64,000 nt of DNA from Actibacterium atlanticum. Lineage in GTDB: Bacteria > Pseudomonadota > Alphaproteobacteria > Rhodobacterales > Rhodobacteraceae. Within the stretch, counting starts at the first letter, position 1, and each line of letters opens with the position of its first letter. The notes under the pieces are model-generated. The model was not told where the DNA came from. It did not search any database and saw only the letters and a program-made list of their open reading frames with translations. The DNA lies in assembly GCF_000671395.1 (NCBI RefSeq), contig NZ_AQQY01000009.1, forward strand, positions 1 through 64,000. Reading direction: 5' to 3'. Positions 8,116 through 17,268 of the stretch are shown piece after piece. The position numbers and the translations under genes are program-made.

Positions 8116-8828
8116 GGGCGCCGTCCGTTGCCGTGGATGACGGCGATGGTGAAATAGGGCACCGGACCTTCTGTTTCAGACAGGCGGGTGACTTTCTGAC
8201 CGGGCATCGTGCCGCGTTCCACCAACCAAGTGTCCTGCGCACGGCCTGCGGTTTCCAGCGCCCGTTTCAGCTTGGGAAGGTTGCGCCCAATTTTCATCAC
8301 GATCAGCGCATCAGTGTCGGCGGCGCGGCGGGCCAGTTCATCCTCGGGCAAGGTCGCCATCAGCACGGTCAGCACATCGTCGCCCCAGGTGATCGGCTGA
8401 TCCGTCGCTGTCCAGCAGCCTGACATGCCGGTAATGGCGGGTACGATTTCAACCTCGGCCCGACCTTGCAGACGGCTGTGCAGATGCATGAACGAGCCGT
8501 AGAAGAACGGATCACCCTCGCACAGCACGATCACATCCCGGTCCTTGGCCATGGCTTCAAGCCGGTCGGCCCAGTCTTCGTAGAACGCCGAGAGGATCCG
8601 GTTATATTCGGGATCATCCAGTGGAATTTCGGTGGTGACCGGGTATTCCATTGCGTGCTCGCGGGCGTCCTCGCGCACCATCCCGTTGACGATTTGACGT
8701 GCTTGCCCGGCGCGGCCAGCCTTGCGGAAATAGGCGACATCCTGTGCGCCGCGGATCAATCTGTCGGCGCGGACGCTCATCAGTTCGGGGTCGCCGGGCC
8801 CAAGCCCGACACAAATGACTTTACCCAT
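8112..8828 (-). CDS. cobI: Precorrin-2 C20-methyltransferase CobI
   Basis: This 238-aa SAM-dependent enzyme methylates C-20 of precorrin-2 to give precorrin-3A. It shows CVGLGPGDPELMSVRA near the N-terminus, then VIVLCEGDPFFYGSFMHL and EIVPAITGMSGCW, all typical of CobI/CbiL. It lies 3 bp after cobH and overlaps cobJ by 4 bp. Confidence 0.95.
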   Translation of the reverse strand: MGKVICVGLGPGDPELMSVRADRLIRGAQDVAYFRKAGRAGQARQIVNGMVREDAREHAMEYPVTTEIPLDDPEYNRILSAFYEDWADRLEAMAKDRDVIVLCEGDPFFYGSFMHLHSRLQGRAEVEIVPAITGMSGCWTATDQPITWGDDVLTVLMATLPEDELARRAADTDALIVMKIGRNLPKLKRALETAGRAQDTWLVERGTMPGQKVTRLSETEGPVPYFTIAVIHGNGRRP

Positions 8829-8831
8829 GGC

Positions 8832-9461
8832 TTATTCCTTCCGGCTGGCGAGCGCGTTGACGGCGGCGACGGTAATGGCCGAGCCTCCCAGCCGTCCCTG
8901 CACGATCATCGAGGGGACGGGCAGGTCCTGCATCAAGGCCTCTTTCGATTCCGCCGCGCCAACAAAGCCCACCGGACAGCCAATGATGGCGGCGGGGCGC
9001 GGGCAATCCGGGTCTTCGAGCATGTTCAGCAGGTGAAACAGGGCCGTGGGCGCGTTGCCGATTGCCACGACAGCACCGTCCAAATGGGGGCGCCAAAGCT
9101 CCAACGCGGCGGCGGAACGGGTGTTGGCCATGTCTTTCGCCAAGTCAGGCACCCGAGGGTCCTGCAGCGTGCAGATGATTTGGTTGTCGGCGGGCAGGCG
9201 GGGGCGGGTGATGCCCTCGGACACCATGCGCACGTCGCACAAGATCGGCGCGCCGTCTTTAAGCGCCTGACGCGCCACCGTGGCCATGCCGCCAGCAAAC
9301 TGCACATGTTCCTCCAACCCGACAAAGCCAAGTGCGTGAATCATCCGCACGACTACAGGTTCTTCGTCATGGTCGAACCGGTCCAGATCAGCCTCGGCCC
9401 GGATGGTGGCAAAGCTTTCAGCATAGATCGCTGCGCCGTTCTTTTCATAGCTGTGGGGCAT
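8832..9461 (-). CDS. cobH: Precorrin-8X methylmutase CobH
   Basis: This 209-aa isomerase moves the methyl group from C-11 to C-12 of precorrin-8x to form hydrogenobyrinic acid. It needs no cofactor; a conserved His in the family acts as the acid/base, and here the GFVGLEEHVQFA and ILCDVRMVSEGI segments are visible, with GCPVGFVGAAESKEAL towards the C-terminus. The ATG directly abuts the cobG stop, and cobI follows after 3 bp. Confidence 0.95.
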   Translation of the reverse strand: MPHSYEKNGAAIYAESFATIRAEADLDRFDHDEEPVVVRMIHALGFVGLEEHVQFAGGMATVARQALKDGAPILCDVRMVSEGITRPRLPADNQIICTLQDPRVPDLAKDMANTRSAAALELWRPHLDGAVVAIGNAPTALFHLLNMLEDPDCPRPAAIIGCPVGFVGAAESKEALMQDLPVPSMIVQGRLGGSAITVAAVNALASRKE

Positions 9462-10646
9462 TCAGGGGCCTTCTTGGGATAGAATTTCGGGGTTTTGGAT
9501 CAGCTGCGCGGCGGTTAGCCCGCAGCGGATTGGGCGGCCATCGGCGCGGCCGTTTTGGATCAGGTCAAATTGGTCTTGCCCTGTGGCGGTCAGGGTCAGG
9601 TCAGCTTTGCCGGGGTGGGCGCACCCTTTGGCGCAACCTGACACGTGCAGGGTTTTGCCAGAGGGCAGAGACGTGGCCAACTGGCGGGCCAGGTCGCGTG
9701 TTGGCGCGAGCCCCTGCGGGCAACCGGGCGCGCCGGTGCAGGCGTAGACATTCATCACCGCGGCATCGGGATCGGTGATCAGATCAGTGGTATCGGGCAG
9801 ACGTGTCGCACCGCGCAGCAGGACCATCCGATAAGGGGTCAGCGCCACCCCCCCGGGGGCATGATCGGCCAGCCAGCCAAGATGGGTTGCAGGCAGTTGC
9901 CCGAAGGCGGCAGCCACGCAAAGGCCGTGAGCAACCAGACCGGGTTTGGCCTTGGGCGCAGCAGGGCTGGGGTGCGCATCCCCCACCAGATCGGCGGGTA
10001 GCTGCGCGCCATGGGCGAGATGATTGCGCATCCGTCCGCGGCCATCCGCGCCAACCCCGCCCGAGGTGATAAACCAGCGCGCCATCTGCAGGGCGATCTC
10101 GACCGCGTCTGCCACCGAGGTGCTCAGGCGGCCCGTGTCCGCGCCGTCGGCACGTACGATGAACCCCTCCCCCGAGCTTTCGATCCGAATGTCGGCGCTT
10201 ATACCCGACAAGTGGCGATGGCCGGGGGCCACGTCGATCAAGAAGCCGAATTTTCCGGGTAGCGCGGGCATATCGGGTGCAGACAAGCCCTTGGTCAAGG
10301 CGGCTGCAATCGCTTCGTGATGCAGGTCTTGCGCGTTGCGAAACGGGTTTAAGATGATGTTGCGTTTCGCTTCCAGTTCCGGGCTGGAATCCAACAAGTC
10401 CAGATCACGCAGCCGGGCATGAAGTTCGGGCAGACTGGCATTGGCCACGCCTCTGATTTGCAGGTTCGCACGCGTGGTCATTTCCAACACGTCAGTGCCA
10501 AGGCGCTGGGCCGCTTCGCCCAGACCATGCGCTTGAACTGCGTTCAATCTTCCCAGAGGCGGGCGTACGCGCACCACCAGCCCATCGCCCGAGGCCATCG
10601 GACGCAGGGCGCCGGGGCACCAACCTTTGATTTGTGGGGCGCTCAT
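9462..10646 (-). CDS. cobG: Precorrin-3B synthase CobG (Fe-S monooxygenase)
   Basis: This 394-aa iron-sulphur enzyme uses O2 to hydroxylate precorrin-3A at C-20 with lactone formation, giving precorrin-3B. It is the oxygen-dependent marker of the aerobic pathway. Like sulphite/nitrite reductases it has two ferredoxin-like half-domains. The cluster-binding cysteines are visible near the C-terminus in CTGAPGCPQG and SGCAKGCAHPG. The start at 10646 (MSAPQIKGWCPGALRPM) gives the family N-terminus and an ATGA overlap with the cobN stop; a 16-codon upstream extension lies in cobN. The electron donor is not obvious in the neighbourhood. Confidence 0.94.
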   Translation of the reverse strand: MSAPQIKGWCPGALRPMASGDGLVVRVRPPLGRLNAVQAHGLGEAAQRLGTDVLEMTTRANLQIRGVANASLPELHARLRDLDLLDSSPELEAKRNIILNPFRNAQDLHHEAIAAALTKGLSAPDMPALPGKFGFLIDVAPGHRHLSGISADIRIESSGEGFIVRADGADTGRLSTSVADAVEIALQMARWFITSGGVGADGRGRMRNHLAHGAQLPADLVGDAHPSPAAPKAKPGLVAHGLCVAAAFGQLPATHLGWLADHAPGGVALTPYRMVLLRGATRLPDTTDLITDPDAAVMNVYACTGAPGCPQGLAPTRDLARQLATSLPSGKTLHVSGCAKGCAHPGKADLTLTATGQDQFDLIQNGRADGRPIRCGLTAAQLIQNPEILSQEGP

Positions 10647-13600
10647 GGCTGAGCCTCCAACCCGGCGGTGATGGAGTTGCGCATGGTTTGCCACAGCCCC
10701 GCCGCGTGCAAGGCGGCAAAGCGGTCGCGCAGGGCTTGCAGGGCTTGCGGGTTGGCCTCCTGCATGAAGTCGACCAGATCGTCGCGGCCCAGCGTGGCCT
10801 CGAAATAGAGGTCAAACAAATGCGGGCTGACGACCCCCGCCAGATGGGCGAAGGCGGCCAGATGATCCAGCGTCGCGGCGACTTCGGCCGCGCCCCGAAA
10901 CCCGTGGCGCATCATGCCGCTGGGCCAGTCGGGGTTGGCAGCGCGGGCGCGGACGGTGCGGGCGATTTCCTCGGCCAGCGACCTTGCGCGCGGCGCGTCA
11001 GGTCGGGTGGCATCCATGTGGTAAAGCGCCGGCGCCTGTGCGCCGAGCTGCGCCATGGCCGCGGCGAACCCCGCCTCATGCGCGGCATAATCCGAGGCCA
11101 TCAGCACATCGGTTTCAGGCAGGTCCTGCAGGTGTACGAAACTGTCGGCGGCCTGCAACCGTGCTTCCAGTGCATCACGCGCGGGGGCGATCCGCCCCTT
11201 TGCGTCGATGGCGTGGGATGAAGCCGCCAACCATGCTTCGCCCGCCGCCTGACGGGCCTCCTCAGAATAGTCTTCCAGCTGCGCGGTCATATTCAGCCCG
11301 TATTGACCGGGCTTCGGGCCAAAGACGCGCGGGGTGGCGTCCAGATAGGGGTTGTCGGCACGATCTTCCTCGCGCTCGGCCAGGGCGGCTGAGGCGGCTT
11401 CGAACATCTGCGCAAGCCCCGGGAAGACATCGCGAAACAGGCCCGATACCCGCAGGGTCACGTCAATCCGTGGGCGGTTCAACAGAGCCAATGGCACAAC
11501 TTCGAACCCCGATACGCGCTGCGAGCCTTCGTCCCACTTTGGCGCGAGACCGGCAAGGTGCAACGCCATGGCGAATTCCTCGCCTGCGGTGCGCATGGTG
11601 GCGGACCCCCACAGGTCAATCACCAGCCCTTTGGGCCAGTCGCCATGGTCCTGAAGGTGGCGGCGCAGCAGCTCTTCCGCCAGTTTCACACCTTGGGCAT
11701 GCGCCGCCCGCGAAGGTACGGCGCGTGGATCGGTGGTAAACAGGTTGCGCCCGGAGGGCAGCACATCGGATCTTCCGCGAAACGGCGAGCCAGACGGACC
11801 GGCCGGCACGAACCGGCCCGCAAGCGCGGCGGTCAGACCCGCCTGTTCAGACGCGCCGCAGTCGCCTGTGCCAAACACATGCAATCCGTCAGAATACTGG
11901 CTTTCCTTGATGTCGCACACGAACGCGTCGATCCGGGTGATGGCCTCGGCCGCGTTGGCGTCTGCGGGGATGTCCAGATCGGCCTCAACGCCGCGCCCTT
12001 GGGCCTCGGCCCGGATGTCGGCGATCAGCCGATCGCGACGCGCCGGGTCCAGACCATCGGCGGTCGAATACTCATCCAGCAGATGTTCCAGCTGCCCTAA
12101 GCCTTCGGGCAGTTTGGTCTGGGCCAAAGGTGGGGGCAGGTGGCCGATGGTGACAGCGCCAATCCGGCGCTTGGCCTGCGCAGCCTCGCCGGGGTCATTG
12201 ACAATGAACGGGTAGATCACCGGCAGATCGCCGGTCAGCGCCTCGGGCCAGCAGTCATGCGAAAGGGCAACAGATTTGCCGGGCAGCCATTCCAGCGTGC
12301 CATGCGCGCCGATATGGATCAGCGCATCAGATTGCGCGCGCAGCCACAGGTAAAACGCAACATAGGAATGGCGCGGGGTGCGCGACAGATCGTGATAGTC
12401 GTCATCGCGCTGCTGCACATCGCCGCGTTCGGGTTGCAATGCAATCAGCGCCTTCCCCGCGCGCAGGGCAGGAAAGTGGAACGCACCTCCGCTAAACAGC
12501 GGGTCATCGACCGGATCACCCCAAGCCGCCGTCAGGTCGTCGCGCAGAAGGGGGGGCAGCGTTTTGAGCGCCTGCTCGTAGTCTGCCAAGTCCCATGACA
12601 GCGTTTCGCGCGTCAGCCTTTGGCCCAGATCAGTTTGCGGGCGGACCTCATGTCCGGTCTTTGACAGATCGGCCAGCATGGCCTCGGTTGAGGCAAGCGC
12701 GTCCAGCCCGACAGCGTGGGCCAGCTGATAGTCTTTGCCCGGATAGGTCGACAGGACCAGCGCCACGCGTTTCTCTGCTGCTGCCAGCGTGGACAAGCGG
12801 TGCCAGTTTTGAACACGGTTTGCTATGGCCTCAATCCGGTCGGCATCGGCGCGGTGGGCAAAACGTGAATATTCCAGATCAGGATCCCGCTTGCCGGGGG
12901 ATTTGAAACTGGCAACGCCAGTGAAGATACGGCCATCGACCTCGGGCAGTACCACATGCATGGCCAAATCAGCTGGGGAAAGGCCGCGTTCTGCCTCGGC
13001 CCAATCCTTGCGGCGCGCAGTCGATAGGGCGATCTGAAAGACCGGGCAGCCAGCCGCATCCAGTGGTGAAGGCGACCCATCCCCACCTTGCGCCGAAAAC
13101 GCGGTGGCGTTGATGATGGCATCGGGGGAAAGCCGCGTGATCTGATCACGCACCCATTTGGCCGAGTTCGGCGCCTTGAGGCTGGCCGCAAAGACGCCAT
13201 AGGCGTCAAATCCGCGGGCGCGCAAGGCGGCGATCATCGCATCCACCGGACTGGTGTCAGCCGCAGTCAGGTAGGACCGATAGAAGGTGACGAGTGCCAG
13301 CGGTTTTCCACCCGGTTCCGGTGGGTCGATCACGCCATGATCGGGGTCATAGAACCCAGCCTCGGGCACGGTTTTAGACCCGGGCACGGGCGCGGCATAC
13401 AATCCAGCTGCCAAGGACAGTTGCGCCAAAGCGGCTTGCGCGGCAACCGCCCCGCCTGCGTCGCACAGGTGTTGCAACCGGCGCAGGGTAGACACAGGCA
13501 GGGTGGAAAGTTCATCCAGCCGCGCATCGGGGCGGCCATCGGCGGGCAACACGGCCAGTGCGATGCTTTGCCTCCGGGCCATGTCCTGCAACGTCGCCAG

Positions 13601-13888
13601 CCCATAAGGCCAATAGCTTTCGCCGCCGATCAACCGCACCAAAACACCTTTGGCGCCGACCAATGTTTGCTCGGCGTAGGTGTCCACCGAAAGCGGGTGT
13701 TTCAGCGCCACAAGATTGGCCAGCCGCAAGGTGGGCAGCTTACCGTCGGCGCGATGCCATCCTGCCGCGAAAGCGCCAAGATCACTGTCGGAAAACGACA
13801 GCACCACAAGATCTGCGGGCGTTTGCCCCAAATCCTGCGGGGTGTCTGTTTCCCCCAGCCCATGGCTTTCGCGAAAGACGACATGCAT
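10643..13888 (-). CDS. cobN: Aerobic cobaltochelatase, large subunit CobN
   Basis: This 1081-aa subunit binds hydrogenobyrinic acid a,c-diamide and inserts Co2+ together with the AAA+ subunits CobS and CobT, which are not encoded in this window. It is related to BchH/ChlH. Conserved blocks include HIGAHGTLEWLPGKS, YPFIVNDPGEAAQAKRR (about the middle) and DLWGSATMRTAGEEFA. It is shorter than the roughly 1250-1275 aa of the best-studied CobN proteins, mainly at the N-terminus, but contiguous with no frameshift visible. It lies 6 bp after cobW and overlaps cobG by 4 bp. Confidence 0.94.
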   Translation of the reverse strand: MHVVFRESHGLGETDTPQDLGQTPADLVVLSFSDSDLGAFAAGWHRADGKLPTLRLANLVALKHPLSVDTYAEQTLVGAKGVLVRLIGGESYWPYGLATLQDMARRQSIALAVLPADGRPDARLDELSTLPVSTLRRLQHLCDAGGAVAAQAALAQLSLAAGLYAAPVPGSKTVPEAGFYDPDHGVIDPPEPGGKPLALVTFYRSYLTAADTSPVDAMIAALRARGFDAYGVFAASLKAPNSAKWVRDQITRLSPDAIINATAFSAQGGDGSPSPLDAAGCPVFQIALSTARRKDWAEAERGLSPADLAMHVVLPEVDGRIFTGVASFKSPGKRDPDLEYSRFAHRADADRIEAIANRVQNWHRLSTLAAAEKRVALVLSTYPGKDYQLAHAVGLDALASTEAMLADLSKTGHEVRPQTDLGQRLTRETLSWDLADYEQALKTLPPLLRDDLTAAWGDPVDDPLFSGGAFHFPALRAGKALIALQPERGDVQQRDDDYHDLSRTPRHSYVAFYLWLRAQSDALIHIGAHGTLEWLPGKSVALSHDCWPEALTGDLPVIYPFIVNDPGEAAQAKRRIGAVTIGHLPPPLAQTKLPEGLGQLEHLLDEYSTADGLDPARRDRLIADIRAEAQGRGVEADLDIPADANAAEAITRIDAFVCDIKESQYSDGLHVFGTGDCGASEQAGLTAALAGRFVPAGPSGSPFRGRSDVLPSGRNLFTTDPRAVPSRAAHAQGVKLAEELLRRHLQDHGDWPKGLVIDLWGSATMRTAGEEFAMALHLAGLAPKWDEGSQRVSGFEVVPLALLNRPRIDVTLRVSGLFRDVFPGLAQMFEAASAALAEREEDRADNPYLDATPRVFGPKPGQYGLNMTAQLEDYSEEARQAAGEAWLAASSHAIDAKGRIAPARDALEARLQAADSFVHLQDLPETDVLMASDYAAHEAGFAAAMAQLGAQAPALYHMDATRPDAPRARSLAEEIARTVRARAANPDWPSGMMRHGFRGAAEVAATLDHLAAFAHLAGVVSPHLFDLYFEATLGRDDLVDFMQEANPQALQALRDRFAALHAAGLWQTMRNSITAGLEAQP

Positions 13889-13894
13889 GCAGGA

Positions 13895-14947
13895 TCAGCC
13901 CTCCAGTACGGCGCGGATGGCGGCTTCGTTGATGTTGTCGTGTTCAGCGATCACCACCAATTGCGTGCGGCGCGGCTCAGCGCCCCATGGGCGGTCGAAT
14001 TGCGAACGGACGCGTGCACCGACGGCCTGCACCAACAAGCGCATCGGTTTGCCCGACACCGCGACATAACCTTTGACACGCAGGATGCTTTGCTCTTTGG
14101 CCAGACGTTCGATCGAAGCGCTTAGGGCTTCGGGGTCAGACACCTCACCCAACTCGACGACAATACTGTCGAAATCATCATGGTGATGATCATCGTCGTG
14201 ATCATGATGGTGATGGCCATCGTGATGGCTGGGGCGGGCCTCCAGATCATCCTCGGCGGCGGCGTTCAGGCCCAGCACGACGCGCGGGTCGATTTCACCC
14301 TCGGTCATGGGCAGGATCGGCAGAGGGCGCGGGGCCTCGGCCTCGATCACAGCGCGGGCTTTGGCGATGCCGTCTTCGCCCGCGAGATCGGCTTTGGAGA
14401 GCAGGATAATATCGGCACAGGAGACCTGATCTTCGAACACCTCGGACAGGGGCGTTTCGTGATCCAGCGACTCGTCGGCGTCGCGTTGGGCCGCGACGGC
14501 GTCCAGATCGGGGGCGAATTGGCCGCTGGCGACGGCCTCGGCGTCAGCGAGCGCAATCACACCGTCCACAGTGATGCGCGAGCGGATCGCCGGCCAGTCA
14601 AAGGCTTTCAAAAGCGGCTTGGGCAGGGCCAACCCTGAGGTTTCGATCAGGATGTGATCGGGCTGTTCGGGCAGGGCCATCAGGGCCTCAATCGTCGGGA
14701 TGAAATCATCGGCGACAGTGCAGCAAATACAGCCGTTCGCCAGCTCGACGATGTTTTCCGCCGGGCAGTTTTCATCCGAGCAGGATTTCAGGATGTCGCC
14801 ATCCACCCCGGCGGTGCCGAATTCATTGACCAGTACGGCAAGGCGTTTGCCTTGCGGATTGGACATCAAATGGCGGATCAGCGTGGTTTTACCCGCGCCC
14901 AGAAAGCCGGTGACGACAGTGACGGGGATTTTTGACAGATCGGACAT
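13895..14947 (-). CDS. cobW: CobW, zinc/cobalt-type G3E GTPase metallochaperone
   Basis: This 350-aa COG0523 GTPase is thought to deliver Co2+ in the aerobic B12 pathway. The Walker A motif is GFLGAGKTT (residues 14-22), followed by the metal-binding CICC signature (Cys73, Cys75, Cys76). A His/Asp-rich loop (HHDGHHHHDHDDDHHHDD) sits before the CobW C-terminal domain. It lies only 2 bp downstream of the DUF1636 gene and 6 bp upstream of cobN, which places metal delivery and metal insertion in one transcript under the riboswitch at about 15428-15620. Confidence 0.94.
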   Translation of the reverse strand: MSDLSKIPVTVVTGFLGAGKTTLIRHLMSNPQGKRLAVLVNEFGTAGVDGDILKSCSDENCPAENIVELANGCICCTVADDFIPTIEALMALPEQPDHILIETSGLALPKPLLKAFDWPAIRSRITVDGVIALADAEAVASGQFAPDLDAVAAQRDADESLDHETPLSEVFEDQVSCADIILLSKADLAGEDGIAKARAVIEAEAPRPLPILPMTEGEIDPRVVLGLNAAAEDDLEARPSHHDGHHHHDHDDDHHHDDFDSIVVELGEVSDPEALSASIERLAKEQSILRVKGYVAVSGKPMRLLVQAVGARVRSQFDRPWGAEPRRTQLVVIAEHDNINEAAIRAVLEG

Positions 14948-14949
14948 GG

Positions 14950-15318
14950 TTACTCCTGCGGGGGAATGCGGGCGATGGATTGTTTGCGAAAGATTTCGGG
15001 CCGTTCGCGCCAGGGCACGATCCCGTCCTGCGAAGCGGCATAGGCGCTGACACCGTCGATGATGTCTTGGGCGTGCTGGTCTGGGTCCATGTCGCCATAC
15101 ACATAGGTCCAGCGCGCCGGACCACCGCTAAGCGCAATCGAACAGCCGCGGGTGCAGGCGGACAGGCACTCAACAGGTTTTACGGTCACGTTGTCGGGCA
15201 GACCGCTTGCCTGCAGAGCGTCCAACAGGCGGTTGCCGGGGCGCGGCTCTTCGGCCACAGGTTCCCCACCGGCAATCCGGCGGCAGGTCGTACAGACAGT
15301 TAGCGTTACCTTGGCCAT
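14950..15318 (-). CDS. DUF1636-type [2Fe-2S]-like protein, first gene of the cob operon
   Basis: This 122-aa protein has a thioredoxin-like ferredoxin layout: Cys9-x2-Cys12 near the N-terminus (TVCTTCRR) and Cys51-x3-Cys55-x3-Cys59 (ECLSACTRGC), consistent with a [2Fe-2S] cluster plus a spare cysteine. Members of this family (DUF1636) often lie beside cobW or cobN, but no role is established to my knowledge. The start at 15318 (MAKVTLTVC) gives the family N-terminus; the same frame stays open to 16323 only because it runs antisense through cobO. It is directly downstream of a B12 riboswitch, so it is almost certainly a corrin-pathway component. A redox role for CobG or for cobalt is possible but inferred. 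Confidence 0.85.
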   Translation of the reverse strand: MAKVTLTVCTTCRRIAGGEPVAEEPRPGNRLLDALQASGLPDNVTVKPVECLSACTRGCSIALSGGPARWTYVYGDMDPDQHAQDIIDGVSAYAASQDGIVPWRERPEIFRKQSIARIPPQE

Positions 15319-15427
15319 GCAGCCGATCCCTTGCTTTGGCTTAGGGGGGCTGGACATCGGGCATGCATCAGATGGCATCCTCCGAACCCGGCCGCGACAC
15401 ACCCCGATCGCCCGTTCAAATCCGTGT

Positions 15428-15620
15428 GTTGGCAGGTCTCCCGGCTTGCGGATATCAGGGCGGTTGCCCCGGCGGTCTGCCCATCTTCCCGGCGCAACAG
15501 AGCCAGTGATCAGGCGACCTTTCCGGTCACGGTCGCGGGGGCGGCTGCGTTTCAACCCGGTCCCGTTTGGGGCCAAAGGCCTATCGCATTCCCTCTTCGC
15601 CTGTCCTAAGACAGGAACCA
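15428..15620 (-). promoter_or_regulatory. Cobalamin (B12) riboswitch upstream of DUF1636-cobW-cobN
   Basis: Read on the minus strand, it has GGCGAAGAGGGAAT (15601-15588), the B12 box GCCGCCCCCGCGAC (15545-15532), ATCACTGGCT (15510-15501), CGGGAAG (15491-15485) and GCCGGGAGACCTGCC (15445-15431). It ends about 110 nt before the DUF1636 start. It probably controls the whole minus-strand run down to cobA. cobO diverges from its upstream end and starts at 15676. Confidence 0.9.
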
Positions 15621-15675
15621 ACGCGCCTTCCAGTGCGGCAAAACCACGTGCCTTGTCAAGCAAAGGAACCGGACG

Positions 15676-16296
15676 ATGACCGAAGATACGACCAATGAAG
15701 AAGCCCGCCACGCCGCAAAAATGGCGAAAAAGAAGGCCGCGCGCGATCGGATGATGGAGCGCAAGGAGGGCGAGAAAGGTCTGGTTATCGTCCACACCGG
15801 CGCGGGCAAAGGGAAATCTTCGTCCGGGTTCGGGATGATTCTGCGGTGCGTCGCCCATGAAATGCCTTGTGCCGTCGTGCAGTTTATCAAGGGAGCGTGG
15901 GACACGGGTGAACGCCGCCTGCTCGAGGGCAATTTCAGCGATCTTTGTCAGTTCCACGCCATGGGCGAGGGCTTTACATGGGAAACTCAGGACAAGGCGC
16001 GTGACATCGCAATGGCCGAAAAGGGCTGGGCCAAGGCCAAAGAGCTGATCCGCGATCCTGAAATTCGCATGGTGTTGCTGGACGAGATCAACATCGCCCT
16101 GCGCTATGATTATCTGGACATCACAGAGGTTGTCGACTTTCTTCAAAACGAAAAGCCTGAGATGACCCATGTGGTCCTGACTGGGCGCAATGCCAAGGAA
16201 GAGCTGATCGAGATTGCTGATCTGGTGACCGAGATGAAGCTGATCAAGCACCCGTTTCGATCCGGCATCAAAGGGCAAGCCGGGGTGGAGTTTTAA
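15676..16296 (+). CDS. cobO: Corrinoid adenosyltransferase CobO (CobA/BtuR type)
   Basis: This 206-aa enzyme transfers the 5'-deoxyadenosyl group of ATP to reduced Co in cob(I)yrinic acid diamide or related corrinoids. A basic N-terminal tail (rich in Lys/Arg) is followed by the P-loop HTGAGKGKSSSGFG (about residues 40-53), which binds ATP in the unusual BtuR manner, and by VLLDEINIALRYDY. The 5' leader has AAAGGAACC about 8 nt before the ATG. It diverges from the B12 riboswitch and its last 4 bp overlap the 3' end of cobC. Confidence 0.95.
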   Translation: MTEDTTNEEARHAAKMAKKKAARDRMMERKEGEKGLVIVHTGAGKGKSSSGFGMILRCVAHEMPCAVVQFIKGAWDTGERRLLEGNFSDLCQFHAMGEGFTWETQDKARDIAMAEKGWAKAKELIRDPEIRMVLLDEINIALRYDYLDITEVVDFLQNEKPEMTHVVLTGRNAKEELIEIADLVTEMKLIKHPFRSGIKGQAGVEF

Positions 16297-17258
16297 TCCA
16301 GCGCATCCTTTAGTCTTGCCCATTCAGCGGGCGTACCAGGCAGGCCCAGCCGGATCAGGCTGGGTGACCAGGGGAAGATGCGGCTCCAGATGTGGGACTT
16401 GGCCAAGCGGTCTTGCGCGGCTTCGGCGTTTGGCGTGGCATAGAGCCTGAAAAGCTCGCCGCCCCCCGCGCTGTCCCATCCCGCGCCTGCCGCGATGACG
16501 TCGATCCGAGGGACTTCCGAGCGCAGGCGCGCCGTTGTTTGGGCGGCCCATTGCGTGTCGGCCAGCGCTTTCAGGCCAATTTCAATGGCTGCGCCCGAGA
16601 TCGGCCACGGTCCGGCGGCCTCGGCCAGTTTGGCGATGTCGTCACCGTGGCCCAGCACAAACCCCAGGCGCAGTCCGGCAAGCCCGTAGAATTTGCCGAA
16701 GGATCGCAACACCAAAAGCCCCGGTTTATCGGCTGCAATCGATGCGACTGATAGATCGGGGCGCGGGTCGGCGAAGCTTTCGTCCACCACCAGCAGTCCG
16801 ACTTTATCCCGAAGGGCTTTCAGTTGAGCGGCGGAAAAGGTTTGACCATCCGGGTTGTTCGGGTTCACCACCACCGCCAGATCCGCGCCATGTAGGTCCT
16901 TAAGCGTCGGAACGTCCTGCACCGTCCATCCTCCAGCCCTCAGGCTGGCGGCGTGTTCGTTGTAGGTTGGCGCCAACACGCGGGCCTCGCCCGGAATGCG
17001 CAGCTGCGGGATCAGCTGGATCGCGCCTTGCGCCCCGGCCAGCGGCAAGATCGGTGCCTGGGTGCGATAGGCCCGCGCGGCCGCGTCACACAGGGCGGCG
17101 ATTTCCGCCTTGGTGGGCAGGTTTTGCCAACGCGCGGGCGGAATATCGGGCATGGGATAGGGCACCCGATTGATCCCGGTTGAAAGGTCGATCCAATCGC
17201 TGGGATCGCCGCCAAAGCGGGCCATCGCCCCGTCCAGATTTCCACCGTGATCGCGCAT
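16293..17258 (-). CDS. cobC: Threonine-phosphate decarboxylase CobC (Salmonella CobD type)
   Basis: This 321-aa PLP-dependent class-I aminotransferase-fold enzyme makes (R)-1-amino-2-propanol phosphate, the linker of the nucleotide loop. The PLP lysine is in SFGKFYGLAGLRLGF (Lys189). The N-terminal HGGNLDGAMARFGG and DLSTGINR segments and the VVVNPNNPDGQ motif are typical. It follows cobD (10-bp gap) and the PduX/BluE-like kinase, which would supply its substrate L-threonine phosphate. The name follows the aerobic-pathway nomenclature. Confidence 0.93.
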   Translation of the reverse strand: MRDHGGNLDGAMARFGGDPSDWIDLSTGINRVPYPMPDIPPARWQNLPTKAEIAALCDAAARAYRTQAPILPLAGAQGAIQLIPQLRIPGEARVLAPTYNEHAASLRAGGWTVQDVPTLKDLHGADLAVVVNPNNPDGQTFSAAQLKALRDKVGLLVVDESFADPRPDLSVASIAADKPGLLVLRSFGKFYGLAGLRLGFVLGHGDDIAKLAEAAGPWPISGAAIEIGLKALADTQWAAQTTARLRSEVPRIDVIAAGAGWDSAGGGELFRLYATPNAEAAQDRLAKSHIWSRIFPWSPSLIRLGLPGTPAEWARLKDALD

Positions 17259-17268
17259 GTATGCCCCC

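Noticed and set aside
10643-13888. cobN as a truncated pseudogene
   Set aside because: It is shorter than the best-known CobN but continuous, with all conserved blocks and ATGA coupling; a shorter family variant is more likely.
14950-16323. A 457-aa minus-strand ORF
   Set aside because: Only the last 122 codons are real (DUF1636). The rest runs through the riboswitch and antisense to cobO.
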